Shown: positions 8,505 to 20,739, counted from the first letter of the stretch. The stretch is DNA of 52,306 bases from Ramicandelaber brevisporus (GCA_025201865.1 MU602700.1:1805-54110); one strand, 5' to 3'. Numbers and translations: made by a program. The notes: generated from the letters alone by a model not told the origin.

Positions 8505-11500
8505 ATGGCGGAAGCGTACGTGACGTTGGTCACCAGCACAGACTATGTTCCTGGTGTCGAGACGCTCGCCTTTTCGCTGCGCGAGAGTGGCACCAGTCGC
8601 CCAATTCTCTGCCTGGCCACACCTGCCGTCTTGACTGATGCCAACATCAAAAGCAGAATGCTGCGGGCTTTTGATGCCATCGTGGAGGTGGATTTGATCG
8701 ACTCCAGGGCATTCCATCAACTACAGCTGCTTGGCCGACCGGAACTTGGCGTGACATTTACAAAGCTGCATGTCTGGAATCTCACGCAGTTCAAGCGCGC
8801 CATTTACTTGGATGCCGACACACTGGTGCTGCGAAACATTGACGACTTGTTTACGCGCGATCTGGGCACACTGGGAATCGCAGCTGCCCCAGATGTCGGA
8901 TGGCCTGATTGCTTCAATTCCGGCCTATTTGTTTGCGAGCCGAATGCTCAGACATTTGTTGCATTGAAGGCAATGGCTGCAGCCAGGACGAGCGTTGGAG
9001 GTGGGAGCTTCGATGGCGCTGACCAGGGTCTGCTGAATGAGTTCTTTCGAGGATGGAGTACTAGTCCACCAGCGAATCGATTGGCATTCACGGATAACCT
9101 CCCTGTTAGTGGTGTTGGTGTCATGAGCTCACTTGCCAGCTCAGTTGCCAGCGGAGGCGCTTACGACTATGCGCCAGCATTTGTTCGGTTTGGTTGTAGC
9201 GCTCGTGTAGTACACTTCATTGGCCCAGGGCTGGCCAAGCCATGGCGAGGCACGGAACGGTTCAAGAGCACTGGCGAGATCGCCACCATTGGAGGCAGAC
9301 TCGTTGACATGGTTCCGCAGCCGGTGCGTGAGTTCACAAGCAAGTGGTGGGATGTACACGATAGACGTGTCTCTGGATGGCACGAGGGATGTGGAGTTCA
9401 GTTTGACAAGGAGGCAGCGCTTGATGGCAAACTTATGTTGAACGCGACATCATCTCAACAACAGCCGTGGCAGGATCTCATTAACGAAGATGCCCTGCGG
9501 TACTCACGAGAGCGATACTTCAAGCCAATCGAACCATCCGCATCCCAGACTCACGAATCTACACCTGAATCTGCATCTGGTGCATCCATGTCAGCAAACA
9601 TAGTAGGACAATCTGCAATCCATCCAGCCCAGCTTAGCGAGCAGCCATCTCAGCCTCCTTCATTGCCTATTCCATCCAGTATCGCGATACCTCCTCATAT
9701 AGTGGTAACTAGCCCACCACATGAACAACCCAGTGTCGATGCCAACGCTGCCAGCACTACAGTTCGGCCACATCACCACCACCAGCAGCAGCATAGTCAC
9801 TCAATCTCAGCTCAAGAGCGTCAGTGGCCAACGTCACACGTATGTGATGGCGAGTATCTTCGATCTCGAGTATTTCAAAAGGATTTGGTGGCTAAGGAAG
9901 CTTTGTTTGTCCATCCATCAATGTCTTCTACTATAGCTCCGGCTTCAGTGTCCAATGACCACGGCACACAAGCGATGCGAGATGCACCGATTCAAGTCAA
10001 CCCAATCATTGGCGATCATCCATTACCACCGCATTTACTCAAGTCCAGACTTCAGCGCCATCATCGACACCATTCTGATCAGTCAAAGCAACAGCATCAG
10101 CAACAGTATCAACAGCAGCATCAACAGCAGCCAGAGACACGATTTCAAAGACGTTTGCCTCAAAAGATAACCACAGAATCACCTGCTGCAACAAGTGCCA
10201 ATGCGTTACAGCATTCTCATGCACCCCCACACTCCCAGGCGAGTCAGCCTCATATATCTGCAGCTGCAGCTGCCTCAGCATTAGCTCACGAGCCATCAAG
10301 CACTCGACAGGATGTGGCCATAATTCAGCGCGAAAATGAGGAAACTGTTGGTGAATTCCTTGAATCATATCATGAGCAGCTCATCCCACATCTCGTTACC
10401 TCATCAAATAACAATGAACCATCCATTCTGAGCCATCAGCATAGTTTTGGCAACGTACCTCCATCATTGCACATTCCGCGGGACGCTCTAGTGCCTGTCG
10501 ACTTGCGTGCTGCCGAGGTGATTGAATCTGGGGCGACAGTTGTACAGCCCAATGACGCCGCTTCTTCTGTATCCGCTCCACCTCCGCCAATCCAAGGACT
10601 CAAGCTGGATACAGCGTTCACACTGCGTGCAGTCGCTGGCACTAATGGTGAATACGAGTGCCGTTTGATCACATCAGTGTCATTTAACACACCACGTGGC
10701 ATCATTGACCATCGTCAACCTCCACTGCCTCCAACTGCTGCACTTGAAACGGCTCAGCAACCGCAACAGCCTGAAGAAGAGTCTGGTGCCACTCCTCAGC
10801 CCGTGCACGAAGCCAAGCCAGACGAACAACTGCACGAGCCGCATCGCGGTCCATATGCCTGGAACCTGGATGAGCTTGGCTGGGATGTCTCGACGGAGCG
10901 TGCAGTGGCTGAACGACTACGTCGCACTCCGCGGCTGTCTGTCAGTGGCAGTCATCATTCTCCAAACACAGCGTTGTATGGACCATCCGATGGCGTCGAC
11001 ATGGACACGGAGATTCCGATGGAGTACGATGATGCTCATGATTCGGACGATGACTTCCATCGCCTTGTAACGCTGCCACTTCGACCCACGCACCAAGCTG
11101 CAATTCTCCCACCACAGCATCTGCTGATGCGATCCCGCAGTGGCAGCAACCTCAGTCCATTCTTAGTATCACCGTCGCAGGTGTTCGTTGGCGCTCAACC
11201 ACAGCAGCCACAATTACAAGATTTGGGTGATCTATCACGCAACGGTAGTCTTCGTTCAGTGTCGTCAGCCACGTTCAACAATGCAACCAATCCTGTCAAC
11301 TTTGCATACTACCGCGTTGCATGGAACGAAGATGAACTGAGCAGGGTTCCTCGCACTCCACGTACTCCACGAACTCCACGAACTCCCAGCACACCCAATG
11401 TGACGATGGCACACACCATCAGTAGTGGCGGAGTCAGTATCCTTACACAATCGCCAGAAGACGATGTCCAATTTAGCCTCGCTGTTACTAGCCAGTCACA

Positions 11501-11927
11501 GTTTATTATTGCACTTCCAGCTGTGGCACCGTCATCAACGAGCACCAACCACGCGGACAACGGTGCTGATGATAATGATGATAATGATGATAATGATGAT
11601 GGTGACGATGCTGACATTGATGATGAGGCTGAGGGTGAAGAAAGTGGAGAGGCATCGAATCCCAACCCTGATGAACGCTGGAGAGCCATAATGAGACGCA
11701 GCTGCCAATCCCGCCGACGTCAGCGCCAGCAACAGCAACAGCAACAGCAACAAACTCGCGCGCGTGCTGATTCTGTGGGTGCAAGATCTCCCTCTGATGC
11801 TGCTGAGCCAAATCGAGATGCTGAGCAACTGCGTCGTCCGCGCTCATTGTCAACAATCATGAGTTTAAGCGACTTTATTCTCGACTCAGCTGACGATTCC
11901 ACCTCAAGCGGCGGTAACATCCTATAA
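8505..11927 (+). CDS. GLG1: Glycogenin with very long C-terminal tail
   Basis: Glycogenin primes glycogen synthesis by attaching glucose from UDP-glucose to its own tyrosine. The N-terminal 290 residues form a GT8 glycosyltransferase: 'AYVTLVTSTDYVPG' at the start, the metal-binding DxD motif in 'YLDADTLVLRNIDDLF' (D103, D105), 'SFDGADQGLLNEFF', and 'YAPAF' (Y222 region), which matches the YLPAF segment around the autoglucosylated tyrosine of animal glycogenin. 'VREFTSKWWDVHDR' follows, as in fungal members. The rest, to residue 1140, is mostly disordered: Q/H/P-rich, a TPR tripeptide repeat near 945-958, an acidic Asp/Asn run near 1018-1045 and a Q run near 1075. The ATG at 8505 gives the canonical family start; the frame upstream begins at GTG. 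Confidence 0.92.
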   Translation: MAEAYVTLVTSTDYVPGVETLAFSLRESGTSRPILCLATPAVLTDANIKSRMLRAFDAIVEVDLIDSRAFHQLQLLGRPELGVTFTKLHVWNLTQFKRAIYLDADTLVLRNIDDLFTRDLGTLGIAAAPDVGWPDCFNSGLFVCEPNAQTFVALKAMAAARTSVGGGSFDGADQGLLNEFFRGWSTSPPANRLAFTDNLPVSGVGVMSSLASSVASGGAYDYAPAFVRFGCSARVVHFIGPGLAKPWRGTERFKSTGEIATIGGRLVDMVPQPVREFTSKWWDVHDRRVSGWHEGCGVQFDKEAALDGKLMLNATSSQQQPWQDLINEDALRYSRERYFKPIEPSASQTHESTPESASGASMSANIVGQSAIHPAQLSEQPSQPPSLPIPSSIAIPPHIVVTSPPHEQPSVDANAASTTVRPHHHHQQQHSHSISAQERQWPTSHVCDGEYLRSRVFQKDLVAKEALFVHPSMSSTIAPASVSNDHGTQAMRDAPIQVNPIIGDHPLPPHLLKSRLQRHHRHHSDQSKQQHQQQYQQQHQQQPETRFQRRLPQKITTESPAATSANALQHSHAPPHSQASQPHISAAAAASALAHEPSSTRQDVAIIQRENEETVGEFLESYHEQLIPHLVTSSNNNEPSILSHQHSFGNVPPSLHIPRDALVPVDLRAAEVIESGATVVQPNDAASSVSAPPPPIQGLKLDTAFTLRAVAGTNGEYECRLITSVSFNTPRGIIDHRQPPLPPTAALETAQQPQQPEEESGATPQPVHEAKPDEQLHEPHRGPYAWNLDELGWDVSTERAVAERLRRTPRLSVSGSHHSPNTALYGPSDGVDMDTEIPMEYDDAHDSDDDFHRLVTLPLRPTHQAAILPPQHLLMRSRSGSNLSPFLVSPSQVFVGAQPQQPQLQDLGDLSRNGSLRSVSSATFNNATNPVNFAYYRVAWNEDELSRVPRTPRTPRTPRTPSTPNVTMAHTISSGGVSILTQSPEDDVQFSLAVTSQSQFIIALPAVAPSSTSTNHADNGADDNDDNDDNDDGDDADIDDEAEGEESGEASNPNPDERWRAIMRRSCQSRRRQRQQQQQQQQQTRARADSVGARSPSDAAEPNRDAEQLRRPRSLSTIMSLSDFILDSADDSTSSGGNIL

Positions 11928-11981
11928 TTTAACATAATTTAACAGTGTCCAGCCGCGTTTAATAATCTATAACTAACCTGT

Positions 11982-12545
11982 TTACTTTGCGCCTGGGAGA
12001 GGTTTATCAGGAATAGAAGGGGCTCTGTTAAGCATTTGCAACCTTGCAGCAGCCTGCCATTGCTTAACATGGATGCGCTCGCGAAGGTAGAAGATATCTC
12101 GATGGAGTGTTACGATAGTTGGGCCAGCTGGCTTTGGTGGCTCACTTGGTGCAGGTGTTGCAGATTGCTTTTGTGTATCGTCATCCTTCTTTTTATCGTC
12201 AGCCTTGGCATCCTGCCCCTCTTTGGATGATTTTACGTCGTCTTTGGGAGATGGAGATGATGCCTGTTGAGGTGAATAGGCAGGCATGCTGGACACTTGG
12301 TCTGGTGCGGGTATCTTGATCGAGCCAAAGCTTGGGTCGGAGCAGTGCGATGGGCACACGTAGAACCAGTCAGCTGTGTACGTGCTCGATGCAGTTGATG
12401 ATGCAGATTTGGATGCTGATGCTGACGTTGGCGGTGGACTGGTTAACAAGCTTGTCGTTGGCTTTGAGCACACATAGCACGCTCCGTCTTTAACGGACTT
12501 TCTAAGGGCATATTCATTCAGTATCACCGGCTGTCTTGAAGTCAT
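11982..12545 (-). CDS. VFA1: AAA-ATPase Vps4-associated protein 1
   Basis: VFA1 binds the ESCRT-disassembly ATPase Vps4 at endosomes. The 187-aa product begins 'MTSRQPVILNEYALRK', then 'GACYVCSKPTTSLLT' and 'DWFYVCPSHCSD'; these paired CxxC and CPxHC elements suggest a small zinc-binding module, as in the family. A Ser/Lys/Asp-rich linker leads to a conserved C-terminal helix ('LHRDIFYLRERIHVKQWQ') that fits the Vps4-binding end. The ATG at 12545 is preferred because the longer frame upstream is low complexity and overlaps the divergent SEC16 promoter and coding region. The gene is convergent with glycogenin, with only 54 bp between stop codons. Confidence 0.85.
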   Translation of the reverse strand: MTSRQPVILNEYALRKSVKDGACYVCSKPTTSLLTSPPPTSASASKSASSTASSTYTADWFYVCPSHCSDPSFGSIKIPAPDQVSSMPAYSPQQASSPSPKDDVKSSKEGQDAKADDKKKDDDTQKQSATPAPSEPPKPAGPTIVTLHRDIFYLRERIHVKQWQAAARLQMLNRAPSIPDKPLPGAK

Positions 12546-12773
12546 CTTTGTCTCGTGGCGGACAGAGTGTTGCTGTCGGGTTGTCAGATTTGTGGCAGCA
12601 GCGGCAGCGGTGGCGACAGTGGCAGTGGCAGTGGTTCGACTCGTGCAGATGAGCTCCACGTCGACAAAAACTTGTCGCTCTCTCTGCCTCCAACCTCTGC
12701 ATTTGCTCACACACACACAGATTTCCAGCTCGACTTCGCTTTGATCAACCTCGCTTGAAGGAAACGTTCTGAT

Positions 12774-15700
12774 ATGCACCGGCCGCCGCCTGCGTCTTCG
12801 ACAGGTAGCTACGGGCGTCCGCGTCCTGCAGGTACGCCGGGTCCAGGCCCACGTACGCCAGGTGCAGGATCGCAGCTTCATCAGCAACAGCCACAGCAAC
12901 AGCAGCAGCAACCGTATCATCAATATCAACAACAGCAACAACAGCAGCCGCCATACCAACACCAGCAGCAGCAACAGCAGCAGCAGTCTCCATATCAACA
13001 GAACCATCATCAGTACGGTGGGCCAATTCCAAGAACGACTCATACACCGCAGCCACCATATGCGCGTCAAACTCCAACAGGTCACCTGCCAGGCCGAATT
13101 GGCACACCTGTCTATGGAAACATGGGTCCTCAGCCGGGAACTGCGGCAGCAATGGGTGGCAGTCGTCTGGTCCCTCCAAGGATGCCATCTCGTCAAGGCC
13201 ATGCCTATTATGATCAGCACCAGCCACAGCCACAGCAGCAGCAGCAGCCTTCATCGCATTACGGCTCACCAGCTGGGCATCATCAATCATCTCAGTATGG
13301 ACACCATGATCAGTACCAGCAGCAGCCACCGCCTCAACAGCAGCAACAACAGCAGCAGCAGCGTGGATGGGGTCCTGCTCCACAGCGTCCACATCCTCAG
13401 CACCAACAGCAGTATTACGGACCGCAGCGTGGAGGCAGTGGCCAGTATGACCAGAGTGTCGATATGTATGGTGGCTCTGGCGATGCATACAGTCAGAGTG
13501 GCTATGATGGCTACTATGATCAGCAACCTTATCACCAACAGCACCCACAGCAGCAGCAGCCATATCGCACTGGTCCACCGAGTACCTACCAGGGCAGCGA
13601 GTACGGCGGCAGCGTCTACGACGGATATAGCTCTGCTGCTCCTCCTCCACCACCTGTTCATTCTCGCGGCCACGGATATGCCGCTCCACCGCCTGCTCAG
13701 CCTCGCCCTCATGCTCCTTATGCGGCTCCACCTCCAACTTCTGCTCCGTATGATGAATGGGGTTCCCAATATGGTGGCACCTCGGCTGTTGGATCACCTC
13801 ACATGTCTCAGCAGCAGGCTTACGGCCCGTCTCCCCGACATGCTCCTCCACCTCAGCAGCAGCAGCAGCAGTTCCCGAACTATCCGCCACAGTATGGCCA
13901 ATATCCTCGCGGTCCAGGCTCAACGGCTTCAGTAGCTTCATCTACTGCTCGATATGCACCACAGCCTCAGTATGCTCATCCTCCTCCTCCAGCGCCACCT
14001 TCGGATGCTAGCTTCTTTGATCAACCACAGTTCCAGCAGGGTCCAGCTCATCCTCCGCCTGCCAGTGCTCCTGCACCATGGGACTCTTACGACGCTGCAG
14101 CTGAAACCGAAGGCTCGGGATTGTGGGATTCTCTCAGCCAGCCAGCTGCTGCTACTGCCGCTACTGCACCTCCTGCTCCACCAGCTCAGCTACGCCCGCC
14201 ACCAGCTCCCGGTGCATCCGGTGCTCCTCAGAAGCCACATGTATCATTCCAGGATGCTCCAATTGTTGAGCCACCAGCTCAGTCGGCTCGCATTGCCCCA
14301 GTGGCCATGGCTCCAGCTGCTACAGCACACGTTGCACACCAACAGGGTCCAGGTGCTCGCACCCGTTTGTTGAGCCATGCTCCTCGTCCAGCAACTCAGC
14401 AGGCACCACCTCAGATGCAGCAGCCGCGCCAACGGCTGATGACAGTTGCTCCACAGATGATCGGTCCTCCAGGTGCAAGCATTGGCCGCCCGCCAGCGCC
14501 AGTTCAGGCTGCGACCCAGGACGATTTTGCCATTTCCCACGAACCAGTTGGTATGCAAGCTTCGGTCACCATGCATCCAGGACACGCAATCCAGCAGCCA
14601 GTTCCACTACAGCAGCAGCAGCCAGTGCAAAATCAGCAGGCAGCTATCTTTGAACCAGAGTCACGAGATGAAGCTGTGGCACATTTTAAACAGCAAGCTC
14701 AGCAACAACAGCAGCCACAGCAGCAATTACAGTCGCAGTATGTTGACCAGGATACACAGTTGGCTGCACAGCCATTTGAGTCTGAGATTGTGCCTGAGCC
14801 TGCAGCTACAGAGTCGGCTCCAGAGCCAGAGCCAGAGCCAGAGCCAGTGCCAGAACCATTAGCTACAGAACCAGAGCCAGAAGTAGTGCCTGAGTATGCA
14901 GCTGCGCCTGTGCAACATTCCGAGCCTGTAGTGCCGGAGCCTGCAGTGGCAGCTCCAGCCATTCAAGAAGTGCAAGAGCAGCCTGCTGAAGTTCCTGCTG
15001 AATATGGAGACATGTCAGCCGGAATTAACCCGAGCTATGATCACCTCTATATGGCAAATGATGGAGGCTACTATGGCGAAACGGAGGAAATGACTGCGGC
15101 AAATGCAGCTGAACTTGCCCATGCTCAGGATGAGTCTGCAGCTTCATTCTTTGGAGAAGACGCCGGTGGCTTTGATGAGACAGGCGGTTTCTTTGACCAG
15201 CCTCACTTGTATTCCGGCGCAGGCATTCCAGCCGAGTCCGCTGAGCCTGCTACTGCCGCCGAAGTTGAGCAGCCAATTTACGATGCAGCACCTGTTGAAT
15301 ACGCTGCTACGGAGGAGACTACTTCTGCACATGTATCTGCCCCACTCGAAACTCACACTGAAGAGCCACTGGCCGAGGCTGAGGCTGAAGCTGAGTATGC
15401 TACTCATGGTCAAGATGATGCCGGTGTCGCTGCTGTTCAAGAGTCTGGAGAAGTAGTTGATGCAGCGGCTACAGATAATTGGGATCAATATGGATATTAT
15501 GATGAAAATGGCCAATGGGTTTACTATGAAGGATATGGAAATGAAACTGGTGAAGCTTACACTGAACAAGCTGAACAGACTGCGGAAGAGGTGCAGCCGC
15601 AGGCAGTTGATACTCAGCAAGCTATTGAAGAAAGTACAGCCGCAACTGGATACTATGATGAGCATGGACAATGGATTGAGTATCAAGCCGAGCAGTATCA

Positions 15701-18440
15701 GCAGCCAGCTGAGGATCAACAGCCTGCTGATGCCACCGGATACTATGACGAGAATGGACAGTGGGTTGAATATCAACATGATGATCAACAGCAGCACCAA
15801 CAGTATGCAACAGACGAGTATTCGCAGCAGTACGATGCTACTCAGCAAGAGCAAACCACTGAGGCCACTTATGATGGCTGGAATGAGCAGATTCCTGAGT
15901 TGCATGATGATTACGCTCAACAACAACAGCAGCCTGAATATGAGCAGGATCGCTCTTATACCGCTCCAGCTCCAGCTCCAGCCGCTATTGAGCGTCCTCC
16001 AGCATTCCCGATCATCTCCTTTGGATTTGGTGGTCGCCTGTTTATCAGTTTCCCACAGAAGGTTCCTCGCTATGGCCCAGCTGCAGCCTCGCTTGTAGAG
16101 CTGTACAACCCAGGTCCTGCTATGATTACGTCGCTGAATAAGCTTGTTCCTGATTCTGAAGTCATTGCAGCCAACGCATTCTCTGCGCCACTTGTGCACA
16201 TGACAGCTGATACTGCAGCCCGTCGCAGTGGTGCTCCAGGTTCTGCTTCGAACGTTGAATCGACTGGTCCGCCAGCTTTATCTGAGAGTGCGAAATCGGA
16301 TGCAGTGTCTCTCATCAATAAGCTGCTCTCTGGCCCACTGTCATCATTGTCTTCTGAGCATTCACGTGTTCAGTTGCTTCGTACATTGCAGGCGCTGATT
16401 AACAGTTCAACTGGCTCATCAATTGGAAACCAGGCCACACTTGATGCCATTCGTCAGTCTTTACTCGCATCTGATTCCCAGGTAAACGCGAACACTGCCC
16501 GTGCTCCTCAGCCTGTTGTTACTGCCTCGCCAGAGGTGATGAGCAAACTTGAAATGTTGATATTGCGTGGATCTCGCAACGAGGCTCTTCAGCTTGCAAC
16601 CGACAATCAGCTGTGGACTCATGCATTGATTATATCCCAAAGTATATCCAAATCTACCTATCAGAAGGTTGTGACTAGCTTTGCTAGATATGAACTTGGA
16701 TTATCTTCCGATATCTCTGCTGATTTATCCAACACTTGGACTCCACTTGCTTTGCAGTATGCACTTCTTGCTGGCTGCGGTCGTCGTGTCTTGTCTGAAT
16801 TACTTGGCACTTCCCCTGAAGATGAATCCGCTTCCTCAGCCGCTGGAGAGTCATTTGTATCGCCAGCTGATTTGGCGGCAGCAGCAGCGGCAGCAGCGGC
16901 AGCCTCTAAGTCGCATCAGCCAGCAGGCGCTCGTCTACTTGGATGCTGGCATAGATTAGCCACTGCCCTCCTTTCAAACAACTCTAGCGAGAGTGATCCA
17001 AGTGCATTGACTGAGCTTGGTGATGCTTTGTTGGCCGCGGGCGATGTTGACGCTGCTCACACTTGTTATTTACTTTCGCCTCAGACTTCTCACATTGGTC
17101 GCCTTGGAAGTCCATCTGCTCGAATCGTACTGGTTGGCTCGTCTCATGCTGCTGCTACTACTACTGCGTCTCCCATCAATGCGAATACATCGATTGGCAG
17201 TCCAGCTGTATCATCATCACACGGCATCAATAGATTGCATGAAAGAACAAGCTCATCATCATTGCGCCACTATGGATTTGGACATGGAATTCCAACGCCA
17301 ACTCGCACACCAGTGGCTCCTCTTGGCCACCCCATAGGTGGCAGTGGTAATTCTAGCAACTCTGGCTCACTCTCCAATGCACCATCTATTGGCAGTGGAG
17401 GATTACCTACAAACTCATTCTTCAGCAATGTAGTATCGATTAGATTGAGTGAGATTGTAGAAATGTGTAATGTAAATTCATCATTGCTTTCTGGTGATAA
17501 GCACAAATTGAATGGACTGATTCCTCATTTGCAAGAGTATAAGATCAGCATCATCTGGTGGTTGATTGATATGGGCAACCTAAATAATGCTCTTCGCTAT
17601 TGCCAATCTCTCCTCCCTCTGCTGGAGGCTGTACTGCCAAATCCCCTTATGACACTCCCATCTTCCCGCGATGCACAGGGTAAACTCATTCCTCCACAGC
17701 CACATCAGCTTGATCCTAAGCAACAGTTTGCACTGAAGAAACGCAATGTTCTGATTGGCCATGTCACTGAGCTTCTTCAGCGTCTCGTCAATGCAGGCGC
17801 TGTGGCTCCTCTCGCTCGTGGTGAAGCTGGCAGCAGCGCTGGCTCTGCTGTCATTTCAGGCATGGCTGCGGCCGCTAGCTCATGGTTCGGCGGCCTGCCA
17901 AAGAAGCCAACATTGAGCTCATTGATGAATGCATTGGATACCGGTCTTGACAAGCTCGTGGCTGGTGATGAAAACAATGCTCAACAGCCATCTCAGCGCC
18001 AGCAGGCTCAGCACGCACAGACTCAGCAGACCCAGCAACCACAGCGTGGCGACGGCCAGGTCAGCGCCTCTGCCGTGGCTCGTCGTACACTTGAGCTTCG
18101 CCCAGAGGCTCCAGGTACTCCAACCATTGTTGACGGCCGTCCGTTGATGCCAGGTGAAGCTATCGCTCAGCAACAACAGCAACAACAGCAGCAACAATAC
18201 TATCAGCAGCCATCGTCCACACTGTCAGCATTGTCGCCCCGTCAGTCTGTTATGAGCCCAACTCGCTCTGTGACTCTTCCTCACTCTGTCAATCAGCAGC
18301 TTCCACGTGCCGCTCACACAGTACAGCCTCCACAACCACAGCAGCCAATCGCATCTCCACACTTGCGTGAACAGCCTCCTCGCAGTGCATCTGTCGCTAG
18401 TAGTCTGCGCGGTCAAATTCAGCCTCCATCGCAGGCACAG

Positions 18441-18472
<32 letters not shown>

Positions 18473-20138
18473 GCCTGAGCAACAGCTCACAAAGGAATTT
18501 GCTTCGCTGGGAATCAGTGGTACTCAGCCTGATGATAGCAGTGCACTGTCTCCGCCAAACACTGCTGCGCTGGCATCGTTCGCAATTGACTCTGCCGCAG
18601 CAACCACAATTGTTTCAGGCGACGCTACAGTGACTTATGAAGAAGAATACTCACAGCAGCAAGAGCAGTATGATTATGATCAGTCCTATGAACAACAGCA
18701 GCCATTTGATGGAGTGTATGATGAGACTCAGGGCTACGACGCTGCTGTTGCTCCTACAGAAGATGTCTCTGGCGCAGCAATTGCTGAATACGATGAATCA
18801 CAGTATGCTCAGTATGATGGCCAGTTAGAGGGAGATGGAGCTCAGTATGATGAATATTATGCACAGAATGAACAATATCAACAACATGAAGGCGAACAAC
18901 AACAGCAGCAACAATACGCAGAGTACGAAGCTGGAGTTGAAGCTGAAGTTGAAGCTGAGACTCAACTTCCAGCTGATGAGACTGTACAAGAGCTCGCTGG
19001 AGCTACAGCCAGTGTTGATGCAACTGCTGCGACAGGCGAGGAGCAGACTGGAGAGCAGACGGTTGAAGGAGCTGAGGCGAATGGTGAAGATTGGGAACAA
19101 TATGGATACTATGATGAGAATGGAAACTGGGTTTACTATAATGGATACTACGATGAGGAGGGTAACTGGGTCCAATATGATGAGCAGTATGATGAAAATG
19201 GCAATCTAATTGATACTAACAATGCACAGTCTACTACCGCTACGGAGGATGCATCAACCAATACGCAGTCATTTGATACTCCAGCTGAATCCTTGGAATC
19301 AGTTGAATCCAAAAAGACTCAGCCAATCACAAGCCCATTTGGACAAGCTGTTCACGCTGATGGCAACGGGCTAATTAGTCTTGCCGAGCCACCGCGCTTT
19401 GGAGCACCAGCCAACCAGCAGCCGCAGAGATCGACTGAGTCAAAGATTGCCAGTGCGATGGGAAGCAATGTTGGATTAAACGATGGAAAGATCAACCAAT
19501 CAAATGCAAATACAGGCAATGACAATGAAGAGCATGGAGATGACACGAATGCCATGGATCTTGGATTTGGCAACAAGAAGCTGGGCGAGCGTACATTTGG
19601 CGTAAAGGCTGGAACTGCCGATGGCTCGGCCCCGGCCCAAGCCACAGAAGAGACGAAGAGCGAGGCTCCAAAATCAGCACCAATCAAGCCAGTTCAAGAA
19701 TCCGCTGACTCAAAGGAGACTCCAAGCGGCGGCAGTGGTGGATTCTTCTCCCGATTGTTTGGTGGACGTGCTGCTGCCAAGGACTCCAATGAGCCAGAGG
19801 CAGTCAAGGCAGATTTAGGTGAGGAAAGCAAGTTTGTTTGGGATGAAAAGAGAGGAAGATGGATTAATACTGCTGAAGGCGCTGATAACTCCGATGTTGC
19901 TGCACCTCCTCCGCCTCCGAAATCAGCCACCCCTCGTCCTCCATTGAGCAATGGCGGCGGTGTGCCAACTCCAGTCCCTCGCGCAATGACCGGCTCAGCT
20001 CCTCCTCCGCCACTGGGCAGCAGCGCAAGCAGTGATGCTCTCGGTGGTGTTTCTCAGTCTGCCAGCAAGCGAGGCAGAGTTGCCCGTTCTCGCTATGTCG
20101 ATGTTACCAAGACAATGTCTCCCGCTCCGTCATCGTAA
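12774..20138 (+). CDS. SEC16: COPII scaffold protein Sec16
   Basis: Sec16 organises ER exit sites and binds COPII coat proteins and Sar1. The 2454-aa product has a long Q/P/Y-rich N-terminus and then the family core: 'FPIISFGFGGRLFISFP' near residue 1078 opens the central conserved domain, and 'LEMLILRGSRNEALQLA' near 1260 with 'LWTHALIIS' belongs to the ancestral coatomer element. Conserved helical segments continue to about residue 1700. Aromatic repeats of the form GYYDENGxW occur in two clusters, near 907-1002 and 2111-2146, flanking the core. The C-terminus contains 'FVWDEKRGRWIN' and proline runs. Several polyglutamine tracts are present (for example near 40-70 and 1800-1810). The start is the first ATG, 228 bp from the divergent VFA1 start. 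Confidence 0.95.
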
Positions 20139-20298
20139 TTTCTCCATTACTTTCTTTCATTCTTTCATTCTTTCATTCATTTTTTTAACTTTCATTACTA
20201 TCTCTTTTCCTTAAACAGTTCACTTACTCATCCTACAGAGTTATGTTTAATATCAAGCGATTGATGAATATTATTATTAGAAATACAATGTCGAACGG

Positions 20299-20619
20299 CT
20301 AGCGCTGGGATGATTTAGGTGCTCCAATGTCGCCAGGCACTAGCATGCAGATGGAGTTGCCGTTCAGCAGTACTTTGCCAGCTTTGCTTGCCTTTACAGT
20401 GCCATTCTCCAATGTCTCGTACTCTGTTGCATCATCCAGAACCACATTAGTGTAATCATCGAATCCCAGCAGAGTTCCACTAAACTCTCTGTTAATCTTC
20501 ATAACAACCGTGATTTGCGAGCCGATGCAGTGGTCGATCACCTCGAGAGGAAGTAGTTTTGCTCCGGCTGCTGCCGCCGGAGGAGCTCCTGCTGGTGTCA
20601 CTGTGGTTCCTTCCGACAT
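20299..20619 (-). CDS. LSM5: U6 snRNA-associated Sm-like protein LSm5
   Basis: LSm5 is a ring subunit of the Lsm1-7 complex (mRNA decapping, cytoplasm) and the Lsm2-8 complex (U6 snRNA, nucleus). The 106-aa product contains '[20 protein letters not shown]', '[16 protein letters not shown]' (Sm1) and '[15 protein letters not shown]' (Sm2), closely matching LSm5 rather than other Sm paralogues. It has an Ala/Pro-rich N-terminal extension of about 20 residues. The frame is open three codons further upstream, but from a TTG, so the ATG at 20619 is used. It is tail-to-tail with SEC16 and divergent from the carrier gene. Confidence 0.95.
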   Translation of the reverse strand: MSEGTTVTPAGAPPAAAAGAKLLPLEVIDHCIGSQITVVMKINREFSGTLLGFDDYTNVVLDDATEYETLENGTVKASKAGKVLLNGNSICMLVPGDIGAPKSSQR

Positions 20620-20631
20620 GTCGATCAACGT

Positions 20632-20670
20632 CTGTGTGTGTGTGTGTGTGTAGGTGTAGGTGTAGGTGTG
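20632..20670. repeat. (GT)n and GTAGGT microsatellite
   Basis: A GT dinucleotide run grades into three GTAGGT hexamers, 13 bp upstream of the LSM5 start codon. It would read as CA/ACCTAC repeats in an LSM5 leader. Confidence 0.85.
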
Positions 20671-20690
20671 TTTGGCTGCTTAGCGGCTGA

Positions 20691-20739
20691 TTCTTTTTTC
20701 TTTTTTCTTTTTTCTTTTTTCTTTTTTCTTTTTCTTCTT
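20691..20739. repeat. Heptameric polypyrimidine tract
   Basis: About six units of CTTTTTT give a 49-bp pure T/C strand inside the divergent promoter. Such tracts exclude nucleosomes and can mark fungal promoters; the role here is inferred. Confidence 0.8.

Noticed and set aside
12546-13220. N-terminal extension of VFA1 to 412 aa
   Set aside because: The extra 225 residues are Arg/Trp/Leu repeats antisense to SEC16 coding sequence; the family start matches the ATG at 12545.
12745-13941. 398-codon minus frame over the SEC16 N-terminus
   Set aside because: Low-complexity Ala/Val/Glu/His-rich translation of Gln codon repeats; no independent protein features.
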